Both the position numbers and the translations under genes were made by a program. Positions 20,816-31,129 of a stretch of 64,000 bases of DNA are shown here, in pieces (within the stretch, counting starts at the first letter, position 1; the number at the start of each line of letters is the position of its first letter). The notes beneath the pieces are model-generated. The model searched no databases. It saw only the letters and a list, made by a program, of their open reading frames with translations, and was not told where the DNA came from. The stretch lies in contig OZ010611.1 of assembly GCA_963932145.1 (NCBI GenBank), positions 50,289,461 through 50,353,460 on the forward strand, given 5' to 3'. The stretch comes from Acanthosepion lycidas (Eukaryota > Mollusca > Cephalopoda > Sepiida > Sepiidae).

Positions 20816-20899
20816 TATTTACATACGTTCTATCTCAGATACTGAGCACTTTATCCCATGAACATAGCACAACTTTAAACTATATTTCTTCTATATTTC

Positions 20900-20901
20900 A
20901 T

Positions 20902-20986
<85 letters not shown>
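20900..20986. repeat. (CA)n(TA)n microsatellite
   Basis: CA run at about 20900-20926 followed by TA run to 20985. Confidence 0.95.
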
Positions 20987-20987
<1 letters not shown>

Positions 20988-21354
20988 AAATGCGTATATT
21001 TCGGCAGCATATTTTCATTAAGACAGGTTTCGTTAAATAATTTACACATGTTCTGTCTATATGTCGAAAGGTAAATACGGTTTTGGCTAATATTTTATTT
21101 TTTTTCCGAGTACTTTCGATGTAACATAATGTCATCATAAGGGTATTGTTAAATATAGAGTAAGTATTTAGCGGTTCAAAGTTGTGAGGAGCAAAAAGTT
21201 GTTGTGGTCATCCGAAAATTACCATTTTCATATGTGGTGTCAAGAATGATCTGTTATGGCTTTGATGAAACGGACACCGTTTAAGTCCGGAATTTTTTCA
21301 CAGCATTCTAGTTGCCACCCCCTGAATGGTGTCTGCGTCACCCAAGCCAAGACT

Positions 21355-21435
<81 letters not shown>

Positions 21436-21535
21436 AGTAAAGCATTTGTGACATAGTTGATTAATATTACCTTCGGTATCACAATTCTAGAATTTGCTCG
21501 ACGGACCACCCGTGTATCGCTCTGTCCACTCTTAT
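20987..21535 (+). repeat. Dispersed repeat with internal (TA)n, copy 2
   Basis: Collinear with 20011-20300 but with about 230 bp extra at 21060-21290. The TA run is at 21357-21429. Confidence 0.75.
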
Positions 21536-21542
21536 GCATATA

Positions 21543-21600
<58 letters not shown>
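21536..21600. repeat. (TA)n microsatellite
   Basis: TA run with two tatgcata interruptions; it supplies the TA target of the next transposon. Confidence 0.95.
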
Positions 21601-21603
<3 letters not shown>

Positions 21604-21689
21604 GGTGCGATGAGTAAATTGTCGCCATTTTATATTTTTAATTTCGCGCATGCGCGTTATTTTTTTTTTTTTTTTTAGTTGGGTCATTA

Positions 21690-22300
21690 AGAAAAAGAGC
21701 ACCATGACGTATTTCACTTCGCCAGAAATTTGGAAAGGGCATGGAGTACTACTTGGCATTCGCGCCTCACGCTCCAATACGGACATTTCAGGCTGTCAAT
21801 CTGAGGACAGTGCAGAGGATTCTGAAAGAGTTATATATGTCTAATGGTGATTCCGACGGTACGACAGCTCGGAAAACTCACTCTGATTGTTCTAATAAGA
21901 AAAGAACTTAGAAATTTGAGGCGAGGCCCTCAAACTCAATACGAAGTACTACAACATGTGTTTTAAGAATGTAGTGCTGTCCTGATTCAAGAGGTTGGCT
22001 GCTGAAAGACCATATGTTTGGCAAAATTGCTCTGCATCATGCCATACAAGCAGAAGAACCTATTCATATCTGTCCGACAATTTCTGCGACTACATCACGT
22101 CTTACATCTGGCCGCCTAACTCCCCAGACTGCAACCCCCCCTTGATTTTTTACGTGTGGGGTGCAGTTTAGCGAGAGACTAACAAAACTCATGGTAACAC
22201 TAAAGATGAACTGAAGGCAAACATGACCGCATCCACCGACTTAAACAAGGGGACCCTTCTAGAAGAGATGCAGGAGTCGTCTGAAGGTCAGGGTTGAAGC
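21690..22300 (+). pseudogene. Transposase pseudogene, Tc1/mariner superfamily
   Basis: Frames broken by indels give TFQAVNLRTVQRILKELYMS, then NGDSDGTTARKTHSD, then (after a large internal deletion) RPYVWQNCSASCHTSRRTYS, DNFCDYITSYIWPPNSPDCN and a THGNTKDELKA segment. The order fits an IS630-Tc1-mariner transposase with N-terminal DNA binding and C-terminal catalytic parts. The usual QDSAP-type catalytic Asp is Asn here (QNCSA), and the first catalytic Asp region is missing. Dead copy. Confidence 0.82.
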
Positions 22301-22369
22301 CCACGGCGATTTTATTGAATAATTTTATTCTTAAGTATTTCAAGATATTTTTGTGTAATTCTGGTAAAT

Positions 22370-23455
22370 ATATCTGTTAAAATGAGATGCCGGTGTTATT
22401 TTCATTTTCTGCGTAATTTAAATGACAATTTATCCATCGCATCCTGTATATCTGTTAAAATGAGATGCCAGTGTTATTTTCATTTTCTGCATAATTTATA
22501 TGACAATTTATCCATCGCACCCTTCTTATCTGTTAAAATGAGATGCCAGTGTTATTTTCATTTTCTGCATAATTTATATGACAATTTATCCATCGCACCC
22601 TTCTTATCTCTTAAAATGAGATGCCAGTGTTATTTTCATTTTCTGCATAATTTATATGACAATTTATCCATCGCACACTTCTTATCTCTTAAAATGAGAT
22701 GCCAGTGTTATTTTCATTTTCTGCATAATTTATATGACAATTTATCCATCGCACCCTTCTTATCTCTTAAAATGAGATGCCAGTGTTATTTTCATTTTCT
22801 GCATAATTTATATGACAATTTATCCATCGCACCCTTCTTATCTGTTAAAATGAGATGCCAGTGTTATTTTCATTTTCAGCATAATTTATATGACAATTTA
22901 TCCATCGCACCCTTCTTATCTCTTAAAATGAGATGCCAGTGTTATTTTCATTTTCTGCATAATTTATATGACAATTTATCCATCGCACCCTTCTTATCTC
23001 TTAAAATGAGATGCCAGTGTTATTTTCATTTTCTGCATAATTTATATGACAATTTATCCATCGCACCCTTCTTATCTCTTAAAATGAGATGCCAGTGTTA
23101 TTTTCATTTTCTGCATAATTTATATGACAATTTATCCATCGCACCCTTCTTATCTCTTAAAATGAGATGCCAGTGTTATTTTCATTTTCTGCATAATTTA
23201 TATGACAATTTATCCATCGCACCCTTCTTATCTCTTAAAATGAGATGCCAGTGTTATTTTCATTTTCTGCATAATTTATATGACAATTTATCCATCGCAC
23301 CCTTCTTATCTCTTAAAATGAGATGCCAGTGTTATTTTCATTTTCTGCATAATTTATATGACAATTTATCCATCGCACCCTGTATATCTGTTAAAATGAG
23401 ATGCCAGTGTTATTTTCATTTTTGCCTCATTTAGACGACAATTTATCCATCGCAC
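22370..23455. repeat. 78-bp satellite x13, derived from transposon terminus
   Basis: Unit: ctgttaaaatgagatgccag, tgttattttcattttctgca, taatttatatgacaatttat, ccatcgcaccc plus spacer. Because 78 is 3 x 26, one frame stays open for 350 codons (22382-23434) repeating a 26-residue unit beginning MRCQCYFHF. Central units are almost identical; the first and last are more diverged (caccctgtatatc variants), the usual pattern of unequal exchange. Not considered a gene. Confidence 0.95.
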
Positions 23456-23460
23456 CCGGT

Positions 23461-23904
23461 TTGGGCACGTTGTTATATCAAGCATAAACTTTTATATTTC
23501 AACTCATTTAAATTCCTTGTCAATACATGATTTTCTTTCTTTCTTTCTTTCTTTCTTTCATCTTTCTTTTCTCTTTTTTCATCATTTAAAAAAACAAAAA
23601 ACAACTTCCATATTTCTTTTTTGTCCTTATTCCATTCATCTGCACAAATATTTATGGCTTTTTATCTCTATTTCTCTCTCTCTCTCTCTCACTCTTTTCA
23701 TTTTTCTCTTCATTTTCTTCTTTTTTCTTTTTTTTTGTCTTCCTATAAGAGAAACGGAAAAATAGTCTCCCTCAGTGGCAGTTTCGCCCAACATCACAAA
23801 TTTCTATAAAATCAAAACCTTAGCCTGAAAACCTAAATCATGTACTTAAGCAGCTCTGGATACTTACCCATTATAGGGATCCGCCCCTGTGCTGGTGATA
23901 TCAC
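23461..23904. other. Pyrimidine-rich tract and unrecognised sequence
   Basis: TTTC runs at 23533-23560, CT runs near 23676-23690 and T/C-rich sequence to 23745; 23760-23904 has no recognisable content. Confidence 0.6.
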
Positions 23905-24012
23905 GGCTACGACCAGCTTGGAGCGGCTCTGACCAGCTTGGAGCAGCTATGACAAGCTAAGCCCAGCTATGACTAGCTTAGACCAGCTCTGACCAGCTAA
24001 GACGAGCTTGGA
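23905..24012. repeat. About 20-bp minisatellite
   Basis: Degenerate units such as gaccagcttggagcagctat are repeated five to six times. Confidence 0.85.
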
Positions 24013-24606
24013 CCAGCGGCCCGAGTGAAACCACTCTGGTCTCCACGTTAAAAACTGACCTTGTGACTCAGTGTGGGGTCAAGTAAATCTCTACTTGAAC
24101 AGCTCTAAGCAGATCGAATCTTACGTGCATGTCATCAAACCCGCCCATGAACATCAAAACATTCAGCTGTATACTACTGCTTCCTCGGATCAATGGTTAA
24201 AAATGACGTTGAGAGAGTGAAGCCTGGGCTCATGGCGAAGACCTTCCTTCTACGAACCTCATGACCTAGCGCTACAGAATCGTGAAGAACTGTATCAAAT
24301 AATAGACGCCATATCATTTGAGGACTACCCACAGAAGCAACAATTCAAATGGATAGCAAATCTAACTGAAAGAGTAAACAAAGACATAATCAAGATGATA
24401 GAATAGAAAACTCATCAATAATGGAAAGAGAGATAACGGCTACTGGACTTGAGGAACCTATCTCCTGAAAAAAATGTTTTAAAAGAAAGATTAGATAAAT
24501 TTCAACCGAAGGCAAGACTAACTGTTCGGTCAATGAAAGCCAGATGTTTCCTTATAGGGAAACCGATATTACCATTGGCATACTATTTAAAGTTTTCTTC
24601 TTTTAT
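24013..24606. other. Unrecognised; possible LINE-like coding remnant
   Basis: At 24270-24405 the plus strand reads QNREELYQIIDAISF then EDYPQKQQFKWIANLTERVN, ending at a stop. The Q-Q-x-KW-x-x-x-L pattern resembles the C-terminal part of some non-LTR RT ORFs, but I cannot place it with confidence. Confidence 0.3.
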
Positions 24607-24716
24607 ACACCCTTTTGCACATTCTTCTTCTTCTTCTTCTTCTTCTTCTTCTACATGTTTTACAAAATTCTTCTTCTTCCTCCTTTTCTTCTTCTTCTTC
24701 TTCTTCTTTTTATTAC

Positions 24717-24754
<38 letters not shown>

Positions 24755-25200
24755 CTTTTCTTTCTTCTTTTGTACATCCTTTTATACATTCTTCTTCTTC
24801 CTCTTCCTATTCTTCTCCCCCTTTTCCTTCTTCCAATTCTTCTTCTTCTTCTACTCCTCCCCTTCTTGATTCTTCTTATTATTATTATTATTATTATGAT
24901 TATTATTATTATTCCTCTTCTTTCTTCTTTTGTACATCCTTTTATACATTCTACTTTCTCTTCATCTTCTCCTCCTTTCTCTTCTTCCAATTATCCTTCT
25001 TCCTCTTCTTCTCCTCCTCCTTCTTCTTCCAATTCTTCTTCTTCTTCGAATTCTTCTTCTATTCTTTTCCTTTTTTCTTCTTCCTATTTTTCTTTTTCTT
25101 CCTCTTCTTTTTCCTCTTCTTCGCCTCCTCCTCCTTCTTCTTTTTGTTCTTCTTCTTGTTCTTCTTCTTACATATTCTTCTTCTTCTTCTTTACATAATT
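24607..25200. repeat. TTC/TTA satellite
   Basis: TTC repeats with two blocks of TTA (24711-24752, 24879-24912), each followed by tttcttcttttgtacatcct and ttttatacattct, so a higher-order unit of about 165 bp is present. All long frames (poly-Ser, poly-Phe, poly-Leu) are artefacts. Confidence 0.92.
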
Positions 25201-25752
25201 CGCCAGAGCATTTTACCTTGATCCAGGGTCACTCATTTCGTCCAGCCGCTTCAAAACCGATCATGTCCTTCATTTTATATCAAGTGACCATCCCTGACCA
25301 ACAGCCATTCCGCCCACGATCTCTTTTCTACGGCAGAGACATCTGGTGTCGATTTTTCAACAACCGAATCTCCATACCAGCTGAAACTTTAATCTCCCTG
25401 AATAAACCTAGCCACTACTGACCAGTCGTTACCACACGTGTTCCAAACGAGTAATACAAATTAGTCAGTCTGCATACTAAATGAGAAGTAACCAAAAGAA
25501 ATATGGCGTGTGCAGGCTTCTTCTTTGGAATTTTGCCATTACGGTGACAGTGAATTATGGTTTAGTGGCTTGAGATGTCACTGACCAATGTTAGACACTT
25601 GGCTATTTATTTATTTTTTACTTGAAGGTTATTTGTATTAAAGAGAATTTTACTTTGTGGTCGCCATTTTGCAATTGATTGTCTTAATTTACCCATGACA
25701 GTCGTTAAAAAATGTATTTCACTCCTTTAGAGGTTAAAACATTTGATATTTT
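25201..25752. other. Unrecognised sequence
   Basis: No repeat family or credible frame; no splice-site-bounded exon can be argued. Confidence 0.5.
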
Positions 25753-25764
25753 CCTCTTCTTCTT

Positions 25765-25795
<31 letters not shown>

Positions 25796-26690
25796 TTATT
25801 ATTATTATTATTATTATTATTCGCCTGCTTCTTCTTTTTCTTCTTTTTCTGTTTTTGTATTTTTTCTTCTTGCTTCCGTTCCACATTTCATGTTTTTTGT
25901 TCTTCCAAACCTTTTCTCCTCCTCCTTCTTCTTCTGTTCCACATTTCATCTATTTTGTTCCTTGTAAAATCTTCTTCTTCTTCTTCTTCTTCTTCTTCTT
26001 CTTCCCATTCCCCATTTTCTCTTCTTCTTCTTCTTCTTCCCATTCCCCATTTTCTCTTCTGCTTCTTCTTTCTCTTCTTCATCTTCTTCTTCTTCCCCAT
26101 TTTCTCTTCTTTTTGTTCTTCTCAAACGTTTCTTCTTCTTCTTTTTCTCTTCTTCTTCTTCTTCTTCTTTCTCTTCTTCTTCTTCTTCTTCTTCTTCTTC
26201 TTCTTCTTCCCATTCCCCATTTCTTCTTCTTCTTCTTCTTCTTCTTCTTCTTCTTCTTCTTCTTCTTCTTCTTCTTCCCATTCCCCATTTTCTCTTCTGC
26301 TTCTTCTTTCTCTTCTTCATCTTCTTCTTCTTTCCCATTTTCTCTTCTTTTTGTTCTTCTCAAACGTTTCTTCTTCTTCTTCTTCTTTCTCTTCTTCTTC
26401 TTCTTCTTCTTCCCATTCACCTTTTTCTCTTCTTTTTGTTCTTCTCAAACGTTTCTTCTTCTTCTTCTTCTTCTTCTTCTTCTTCTTCTTCTTCTTCTTC
26501 TTCTCATTCCCCATTTTCTCTTCTTTTTGTTCTTCCAAAACGTTTCTTCTCTTTTTCCTCTTCTTGCTTCTGTTCTATATTTCATCATTTTGTTCTTCCT
26601 AACTTTTCTTCTTCTTCTTCTTCTTCTTCTTCTTCTTCTTCTTCTTCTTCTTCTTCTTCTTCTTCTTCTTCTACTGATTTCCATTTTCTC
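25753..26690. repeat. TTC satellite with higher-order units
   Basis: TTC runs alternate with cattccccattttctcttc and ttttgttcttctcaaacgtt spacers, recurring at about 26030, 26095, 26210, 26275, 26335, 26415 and 26505. Long frames on both strands (up to 409 codons) reflect composition only. Confidence 0.92.
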
Positions 26691-27204
26691 TTTTTTGATT
26701 CTATCAACAATTTCTTTTTTTTCTTCTTCTTCTTCCTTCTGTTCTTCATTTCAACTTCTTCTCATGCTTTTCTTTATTTTGTTCTTCTTTTTGTGGTTAT
26801 CATTTGCAGTGTACCTCTGCTTCTTCTTTTGGCATCTTTTCCTCTTCCTTTTTGCCATTTTTTTCTTCACCATCCACGCCGTCGTCTTCCTTTCCCTCTT
26901 CTCACAATCTTCCTCCTTCACTTCATCATTTGTTCTTCTTTTTCTTATTCTTTCTTTTTCACCAAATATGGACCATCGTTGGTGTGTCCTTATAGTCCTT
27001 ATGGAGACTTGCCCACACGCACTGCAAACAGAAAGGCCTTCTAGCATGCAGTGTATTCTTTGTCTCCTTATATGGCTTGTCTGACTTAGACAGGTGCAAA
27101 GACGATCCTTATATGGCTTGTCTGACTTAGACAGGTGCAAAGACGATCCTTACACGTTAAATCAAACCCTGTGTCAGCTATTCTAAAGAGGATAAACATC
27201 AGAA
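26691..27204. other. Pyrimidine-rich flank and 43-bp duplication
   Basis: T/C-rich to about 26960. Then ccttatatggcttgtctgac plus ttagacaggtgcaaagacgat occurs twice in tandem (27062-27104 and 27105-27147). Otherwise unrecognised. Confidence 0.7.
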
Positions 27205-27530
27205 CTCTTACAAGCCTTTCTTTTGGTATTCGGACATTTCGACGAACGGACCTCTACCTGCAGTGGCCCCGGGCCTTGTACAGAGTGAACCTTACTGTAA
27301 AAAAATAAATAAAAAATAATTGGAGTGAAATAGTTTTGAATTTTAATCTATTTATATGCGAAAACTGAGAACGTCAAATGTTTTGTTGATTTTTAATTTT
27401 CAGTGTTAAGGCGCTTAATCTACCCTCCTATACATATAAACTACTCTTTAACATAGCCCTCTACCTGCAGTGGCCACGGGCCTTGTTCAGAGCGAACCTT
27501 ATTGTAAACAAACGGACATTTAACCGAATG
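27205..27530 (+). repeat. CR1-like LINE 3' tail, tandem dimer
   Basis: ctacctgcagtggccccggg at 27253 recurs at 27461 (period 208 bp). Between them lie taaaaaaataaataaaaaat, ttggagtgaaatagttttga and the ccctcctatacatataaact stretch. The same unit follows the coding remnant at 29840-30150, which ties it to a LINE 3' end. Confidence 0.82.
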
Positions 27531-27940
27531 GACATTTAGCCGAAAATGTAGTGGTGTATTTATATGTATGACACACTCTTTATCGTAATGTGCTACGTAG
27601 ATTTATATTTATTTGCTGGATTAATTTATAATTTTTTTTCTTTCACAGACTTGTTTTAAAATCTGTTCTGTACATATATTATATTTACTTCAAATATTAC
27701 TGTAATATGATAAGTATTTTTACCACAGAAAACAATCTTAAGCTTTTACGATATGAAAGATCTTTCAATTTCACTTTTAATGATCATTATCTTAAAGGGA
27801 TGAACTAGCCTTTATTTTACAGTTAAATACGAATTTAAATAATTAGATGCTACTTTTTACCCAAATACACTCAAATACTTTTTTAAATACTAATTTCAGT
27901 CAACAAATATTGAAATAAGAAAACTTTTAACTTTAACAAT
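27531..27940. other. Unrecognised A/T-rich sequence
   Basis: Starts with ggacatttaaccg and ggacatttagccg, a short near-repeat. No coding signal. Confidence 0.5.
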
Positions 27941-28622
27941 GTGCGGGGGTTTGGATGGTTATTTATTTTTGGCTGAGCCTACGGGCTCGGAGATACCCAC
28001 ATTAAAAAGGCCTTGTGCCACATTCAATCCTCGTGGGTGGATTGATAAATACCATCTATAAAAAGAATACCGGCCCGGTGGCTAGGATCAAAGTGTAGTA
28101 TCTGTGCTTTGTGCCGGGTCGGGTGTCTGTCGAACTCTCTGCTTACAGGGAGGAACCCTGACGAAGCTCCGCCGAAGGGTAGAGTTTCGTTGGGGGAGGT
28201 TGACGGAACTGGCCACCCTCGGGGGGTTTGGATGGTTATTTATTTTTGGCTGGGCCTACGGGCTCGGAGATACCCACATTAAAAAGGCCTTGTGCCACAT
28301 TTAATCCTCGTGGGTGGATTGATAAATACCATCTATAAAAAGAATACCCGGTGGCTAGGATCAAAGTGTAGTATCTGCGCTTTGTGAGCTGCCGAGTCGG
28401 GTGTCTGTCGAACTCTCTGCTTACAGGGAGGAACCCTGACGAAGCTCCGCCGAAGGGTAGGGTTTCGTTGGGGGAGGTTGACGGAACTGGCCCGCCTCGG
28501 CGGGTTTAGATGGTTATTTATTTTGGGCTGGGCCTACAGGCTCGGAGATACCCACATTAAAAAGGCCTTGTGCCACATTCAATCCTTGTGGGTGGATTGA
28601 TAAATACCATCTATAAAAAGAA
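27941..28622 (+). mobile_element. SINE-G element in three tandem copies
   Basis: Units start near 27951, 28229 and 28506 (periods 278 and 277 bp). Each carries ggatggttatttatttttgg, cctacgggctcggagatac, ccttgtgccacattcaatcc, gataaataccatctataaaa and then cggtggctaggatcaaagtg, gaactctctgcttacaggg and gacggaactggcc. The third copy stops after ataccatctataaaaagaa, presumably the true 3' end. Copies 1 and 2 are joined directly through gcc-ctcggggg. Same family as 13565-14248 and 51930-52190. Confidence 0.82.
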
Positions 28623-28676
28623 CGTATAAACATTAAAAAAAATGTCTTAAAATAATTGTCGGACTTTGTCCATTTC

Positions 28677-28678
<2 letters not shown>

Positions 28679-28729
<51 letters not shown>
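28679..28729. repeat. (TA)n microsatellite
   Basis: About 50 bp of TA. Confidence 0.95.
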
Positions 28730-28732
<3 letters not shown>

Positions 28733-28824
28733 CCTACTGCTATTAATGCATTGCTCTTCAAGTACGAATAGAGTTCTCCGAGCCACTAGTGTATTTTGCA
28801 TAGAAAAAACGTTAAAATTTCCCT

Positions 28825-28912
28825 TCCTTCGACGGGCGACGATAGTCTAGGGGTAGGATCTCTGAGTGATGTCAAAATAGGTCAGGTTTCGATTCAGGTT
28901 TGAAGCGCGAGA
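28825..28912 (+). mobile_element. tRNA-like SINE head
   Basis: gacgatagtctaggggtagg then atctctgag resembles a tRNA D-arm/A box, and caggtttcgattcaggttt a B box about 40 nt later. Acceptor pairing is absent. A GA-rich run follows. Confidence 0.5.
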
Positions 28913-28920
28913 GAGAGAAA

Positions 28921-29266
28921 GTGAGTGAAAGTAACTCCCCTTTTTAAAATACTTATAATTTATTTATTAACTATAATTTTTACAAGAAATGGATATGAGA
29001 GGAAAGCGTTTAGCATTAGGTTTTATTTAAAATTTGATATCGGCAACAGATTTCGCTACCAGTTCTCGAGCCGACTAGGAATCGACTTTTGCGTTATGGA
29101 AGGCATAACTTCTTGTATTTGCCCTTCAAATTCTTTCAAAGTTTTGGTTTGGTATAGAAGACTTGCTCCTTTAACCAACCCCAAAGAAAAATATCACAGG
29201 GTGTTAAGACAGGACTCTTGGCTGGAACATCATTCATAAAATAGGGAGTTACTTTTCAATCACCCT
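28921..29266 (-). mobile_element. Short DNA transposon with transposase C-terminus
   Basis: Ends gtgagtgaaagtaactcccc and, inverted, agggtgattgaaaagtaact are imperfect terminal inverted repeats, with TA after the right end. The minus strand between them (29235-29030) encodes LTPCDIFLWGWLKEQVF, then KTLKEFEGQIQEV and IPSRLENW, the C-terminus of a mariner-superfamily transposase beginning at the third catalytic residue. An internally deleted derivative of about 346 bp. Confidence 0.8.
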
Positions 29267-29394
29267 GTATATATTTTGAGTATTTCGACATCAATTGTAC
29301 TTTAAGACAAATTCTAATAAAAAGGACATTTTGTGTCGATTGATTTTAATGATCGACTTTTCCAAGTTGTGAATAATCCTTCTAAGACAAGGAG
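29267..29394. other. Unrecognised spacer
   Basis: No feature seen. Confidence 0.4.
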
Positions 29395-29545
29395 AAATTA
29401 ACAATTGTCCTGGACCAGTTGCTATCCAAGGCTATAGAACCCAATATATCCTGCTATTTTATCCATAGCTGGGGAGAACAAGTGTATTAGCACGATTCAG
29501 CTCTCCAATTCCTCAATCGGAGCTGCTATCCATTACTTCACCGTG
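29395..29545 (-). mobile_element. tRNA-derived SINE (SINE-T), minus-strand copy
   Basis: Reverse complement reads ggatagcagctccgattgag, gaattgga, cgtgctaatacacttg, ccagctatggataaaatagc and gggttctatagccttgga, collinear with 59515-59715 on the plus strand. The first part is tRNA-like in the fuller copy. Confidence 0.78.
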
Positions 29546-29548
<3 letters not shown>

Positions 29549-29622
<74 letters not shown>

Positions 29623-29635
29623 CGTGTGTGTGTGT
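29549..29635. repeat. (TA)n(TG)n microsatellite
   Basis: TA run to 29601, then TG run to about 29634. Confidence 0.95.
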
Positions 29636-29839
29636 TTCATTGAATAATATAGATATATTGTGTCCATTTTTATACAGATCTTTTACAGTTCTCAAATCAG
29701 TTTCTTGATGTTAAAAATGAAATTCATCAAGGAAGGCGCGGTAGTTTTTCTAACCCAAGTTCTTTCAATCTTTTCCAAGATCATTTTCAGGGGGTAAATT
29801 ACAAAGACAAACTAATTGTAACTGCAATAAAATTTGCAT

Positions 29840-30150
29840 TCCGTTCGATAAAGCCGAAAATGGTGTACTGTTGCGATATTTGGGTGGAAGCTGTCCAGGC
29901 CTCACTTTCCAGTTTTGAAAGATTTCAAAAGCGTCCCCGAGTCCTTGTTGGAGAAGAATTACTTTCCACGCTCCAACCATAATCTCACATGACACTTACA
30001 TCGTATCAAACCATCTACATTCCCTCCGTATTTCTTCGGTGAGAAGTAAGTTCCACTCGAACAGCTTCTTCTCTCGAACCACTTCCTTGTGGAATGATTC
30101 CTCAGTTACTACACATCTTAATCTCTTCAAGTCTAGTTAACTGTTATCTT
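29840..30150 (+). pseudogene. CR1-like LINE, C-terminal coding remnant
   Basis: KPKMVYCCDIWVEA, then ASLSSFERFQKRPRVLVGEEL (with gaps in frame), then after frameshifts the FHS-FFSRTTSLWN segment (30047-30095) and LNLFKSRVNCYL. The layout is the expected one for a CR1-type ORF end. It flows into the 207-bp tail repeats at 30150-30560. Stops and frameshifts throughout. Similar copy at 54250-54640. Confidence 0.8.
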
Positions 30151-30560
30151 ACCCTCCTATACATATAAACTACTCTTTACCACAGCCCACTACATGCAGT
30201 GGCCCCGGGCCTTGTGCAGAGTGAACCTTACTGTAAAAAAATAAATAAAAAATAATTGGAGTGAAATAGTTTTGAATTTTAATCTATTTATATGCGAAAA
30301 GGTAGAACGTCAGATGTTTTGTTGATTTTTAATTTTCGGTGTTAAGGCGCTTAATCTACCCTCCTATACATATAAGCTACTTTTTAACATAGCCCTCTAT
30401 ATGCAGTGGCCACGGGCCTTGTACAGAGTGAACCTTACTGTAAAAAAATAAATAAAAAATAATTGGAGTGAAATAGTTTTTAATTTTAATCTATTTATAT
30501 GCGAAAAGGTAGAACGTCAGATGTTTTGTTGATTTTTTTTTAAATTTCAATGTTAAGGAG
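30150..30560 (+). repeat. CR1-like 3' tail, 207-bp tandem dimer
   Basis: ccctcctatacatata...ctacatgcagtggccccggg...taaaaaaataaataaaaaat...gcgcttaatct recurs at period 207 (marker at 30190 and 30397). Same unit as 27205-27530, but here attached to its coding region. Confidence 0.88.
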
Positions 30561-30829
30561 CTTAATCTCTTTTGCAGGGAGATTAATTTGTCTTTCAAAG
30601 AGATTATGTCGATATTTTATGGTATTAATATCATTGTGTAGTTGCAGGATAATGCAAATTAATTTGGGTGTATTTAAGCAGCAAGTGTTCACTTAAATAG
30701 ATTTTATGATATAGAATAAATTGAGTTGAATATATTTTCAAATATAATAAACTGAATTTATCTGTTCCATTAATTTTGTTTCTTCTGAACCATAAGTATT
30801 TTCGATATGTCTTCTAAACTTGTTACTGC
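30561..30829. other. Unrecognised A/T-rich sequence
   Basis: Single-copy in this window; no coding signal. Confidence 0.5.
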
Positions 30830-31090
30830 GTTTTCTTTTTGTTTTAAATTTCATCCCAATCAAGGCGATAAAGCCATTAAGGGACAAGAAGTTACTGGAT
30901 ATAAAACAGTCTGATATTTAAAGAAGTATTATTAAGGAAAGAGGCGAATTAATGAACACGAATTATGAAGACAGATATCGATTGACAGTGCATTTAAATT
31001 TTCGAAGATCGAAGTCCACTGGAAAGAAAGAAACCCTAAAACGTTTCACAAGCGGAAGTACGTGAGAAGAAAGTGATAGCAAATAAATTA
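30830..31090 (-). pseudogene. CR1-like LINE C-terminus, degenerate
   Basis: Minus strand 31080-30980 reads FFSRTSACETF then SFQWTSIFENLNALSI, a decayed form of the FSRTSSLWNSLP...NLQNFKCNANRY segment at 15730-15870. The tail (caatcaaggcgataaagcc) matches the CR1-like untranslated region at 15985 and 16425. Confidence 0.6.
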
Positions 31091-31129
31091 TGGCTACAGA
31101 GTTTGGCTTGTTATGAGTTTAGGTATACC

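Larger units (their letters stand above)
21601..23460 (+). mobile_element. Tc1/mariner-superfamily element with satellite right end
   Basis: Left end ggggtgcgatgagtaaattg; the right end, inverted, reads gggtgcgatggataaattgt. The terminal repeats thus match over at least 20 bp with one or two differences. The interior is a truncated transposase gene (21690-22300). Instead of one right terminal repeat there are 13 tandem 78-bp copies (22370-23455), each ending in catcgcaccc. Confidence 0.85.

Noticed and set aside
22382..23434. 350-codon open frame with a 26-residue repeat
   Set aside because: It exists only because the 78-bp unit is a multiple of three without stops; the unit is the non-coding terminal region of a transposon.
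22370..23455. CRISPR-like regular repeats
   Set aside because: There are no unique spacers; the unit is a contiguous satellite, and the sequence is from an animal genome.
24449..27084. Long Ser/Phe/Leu- or Arg/Glu/Lys-rich frames, up to 409 codons
   Set aside because: TTC satellite is open in several overlapping frames on both strands; no non-repeat domain.
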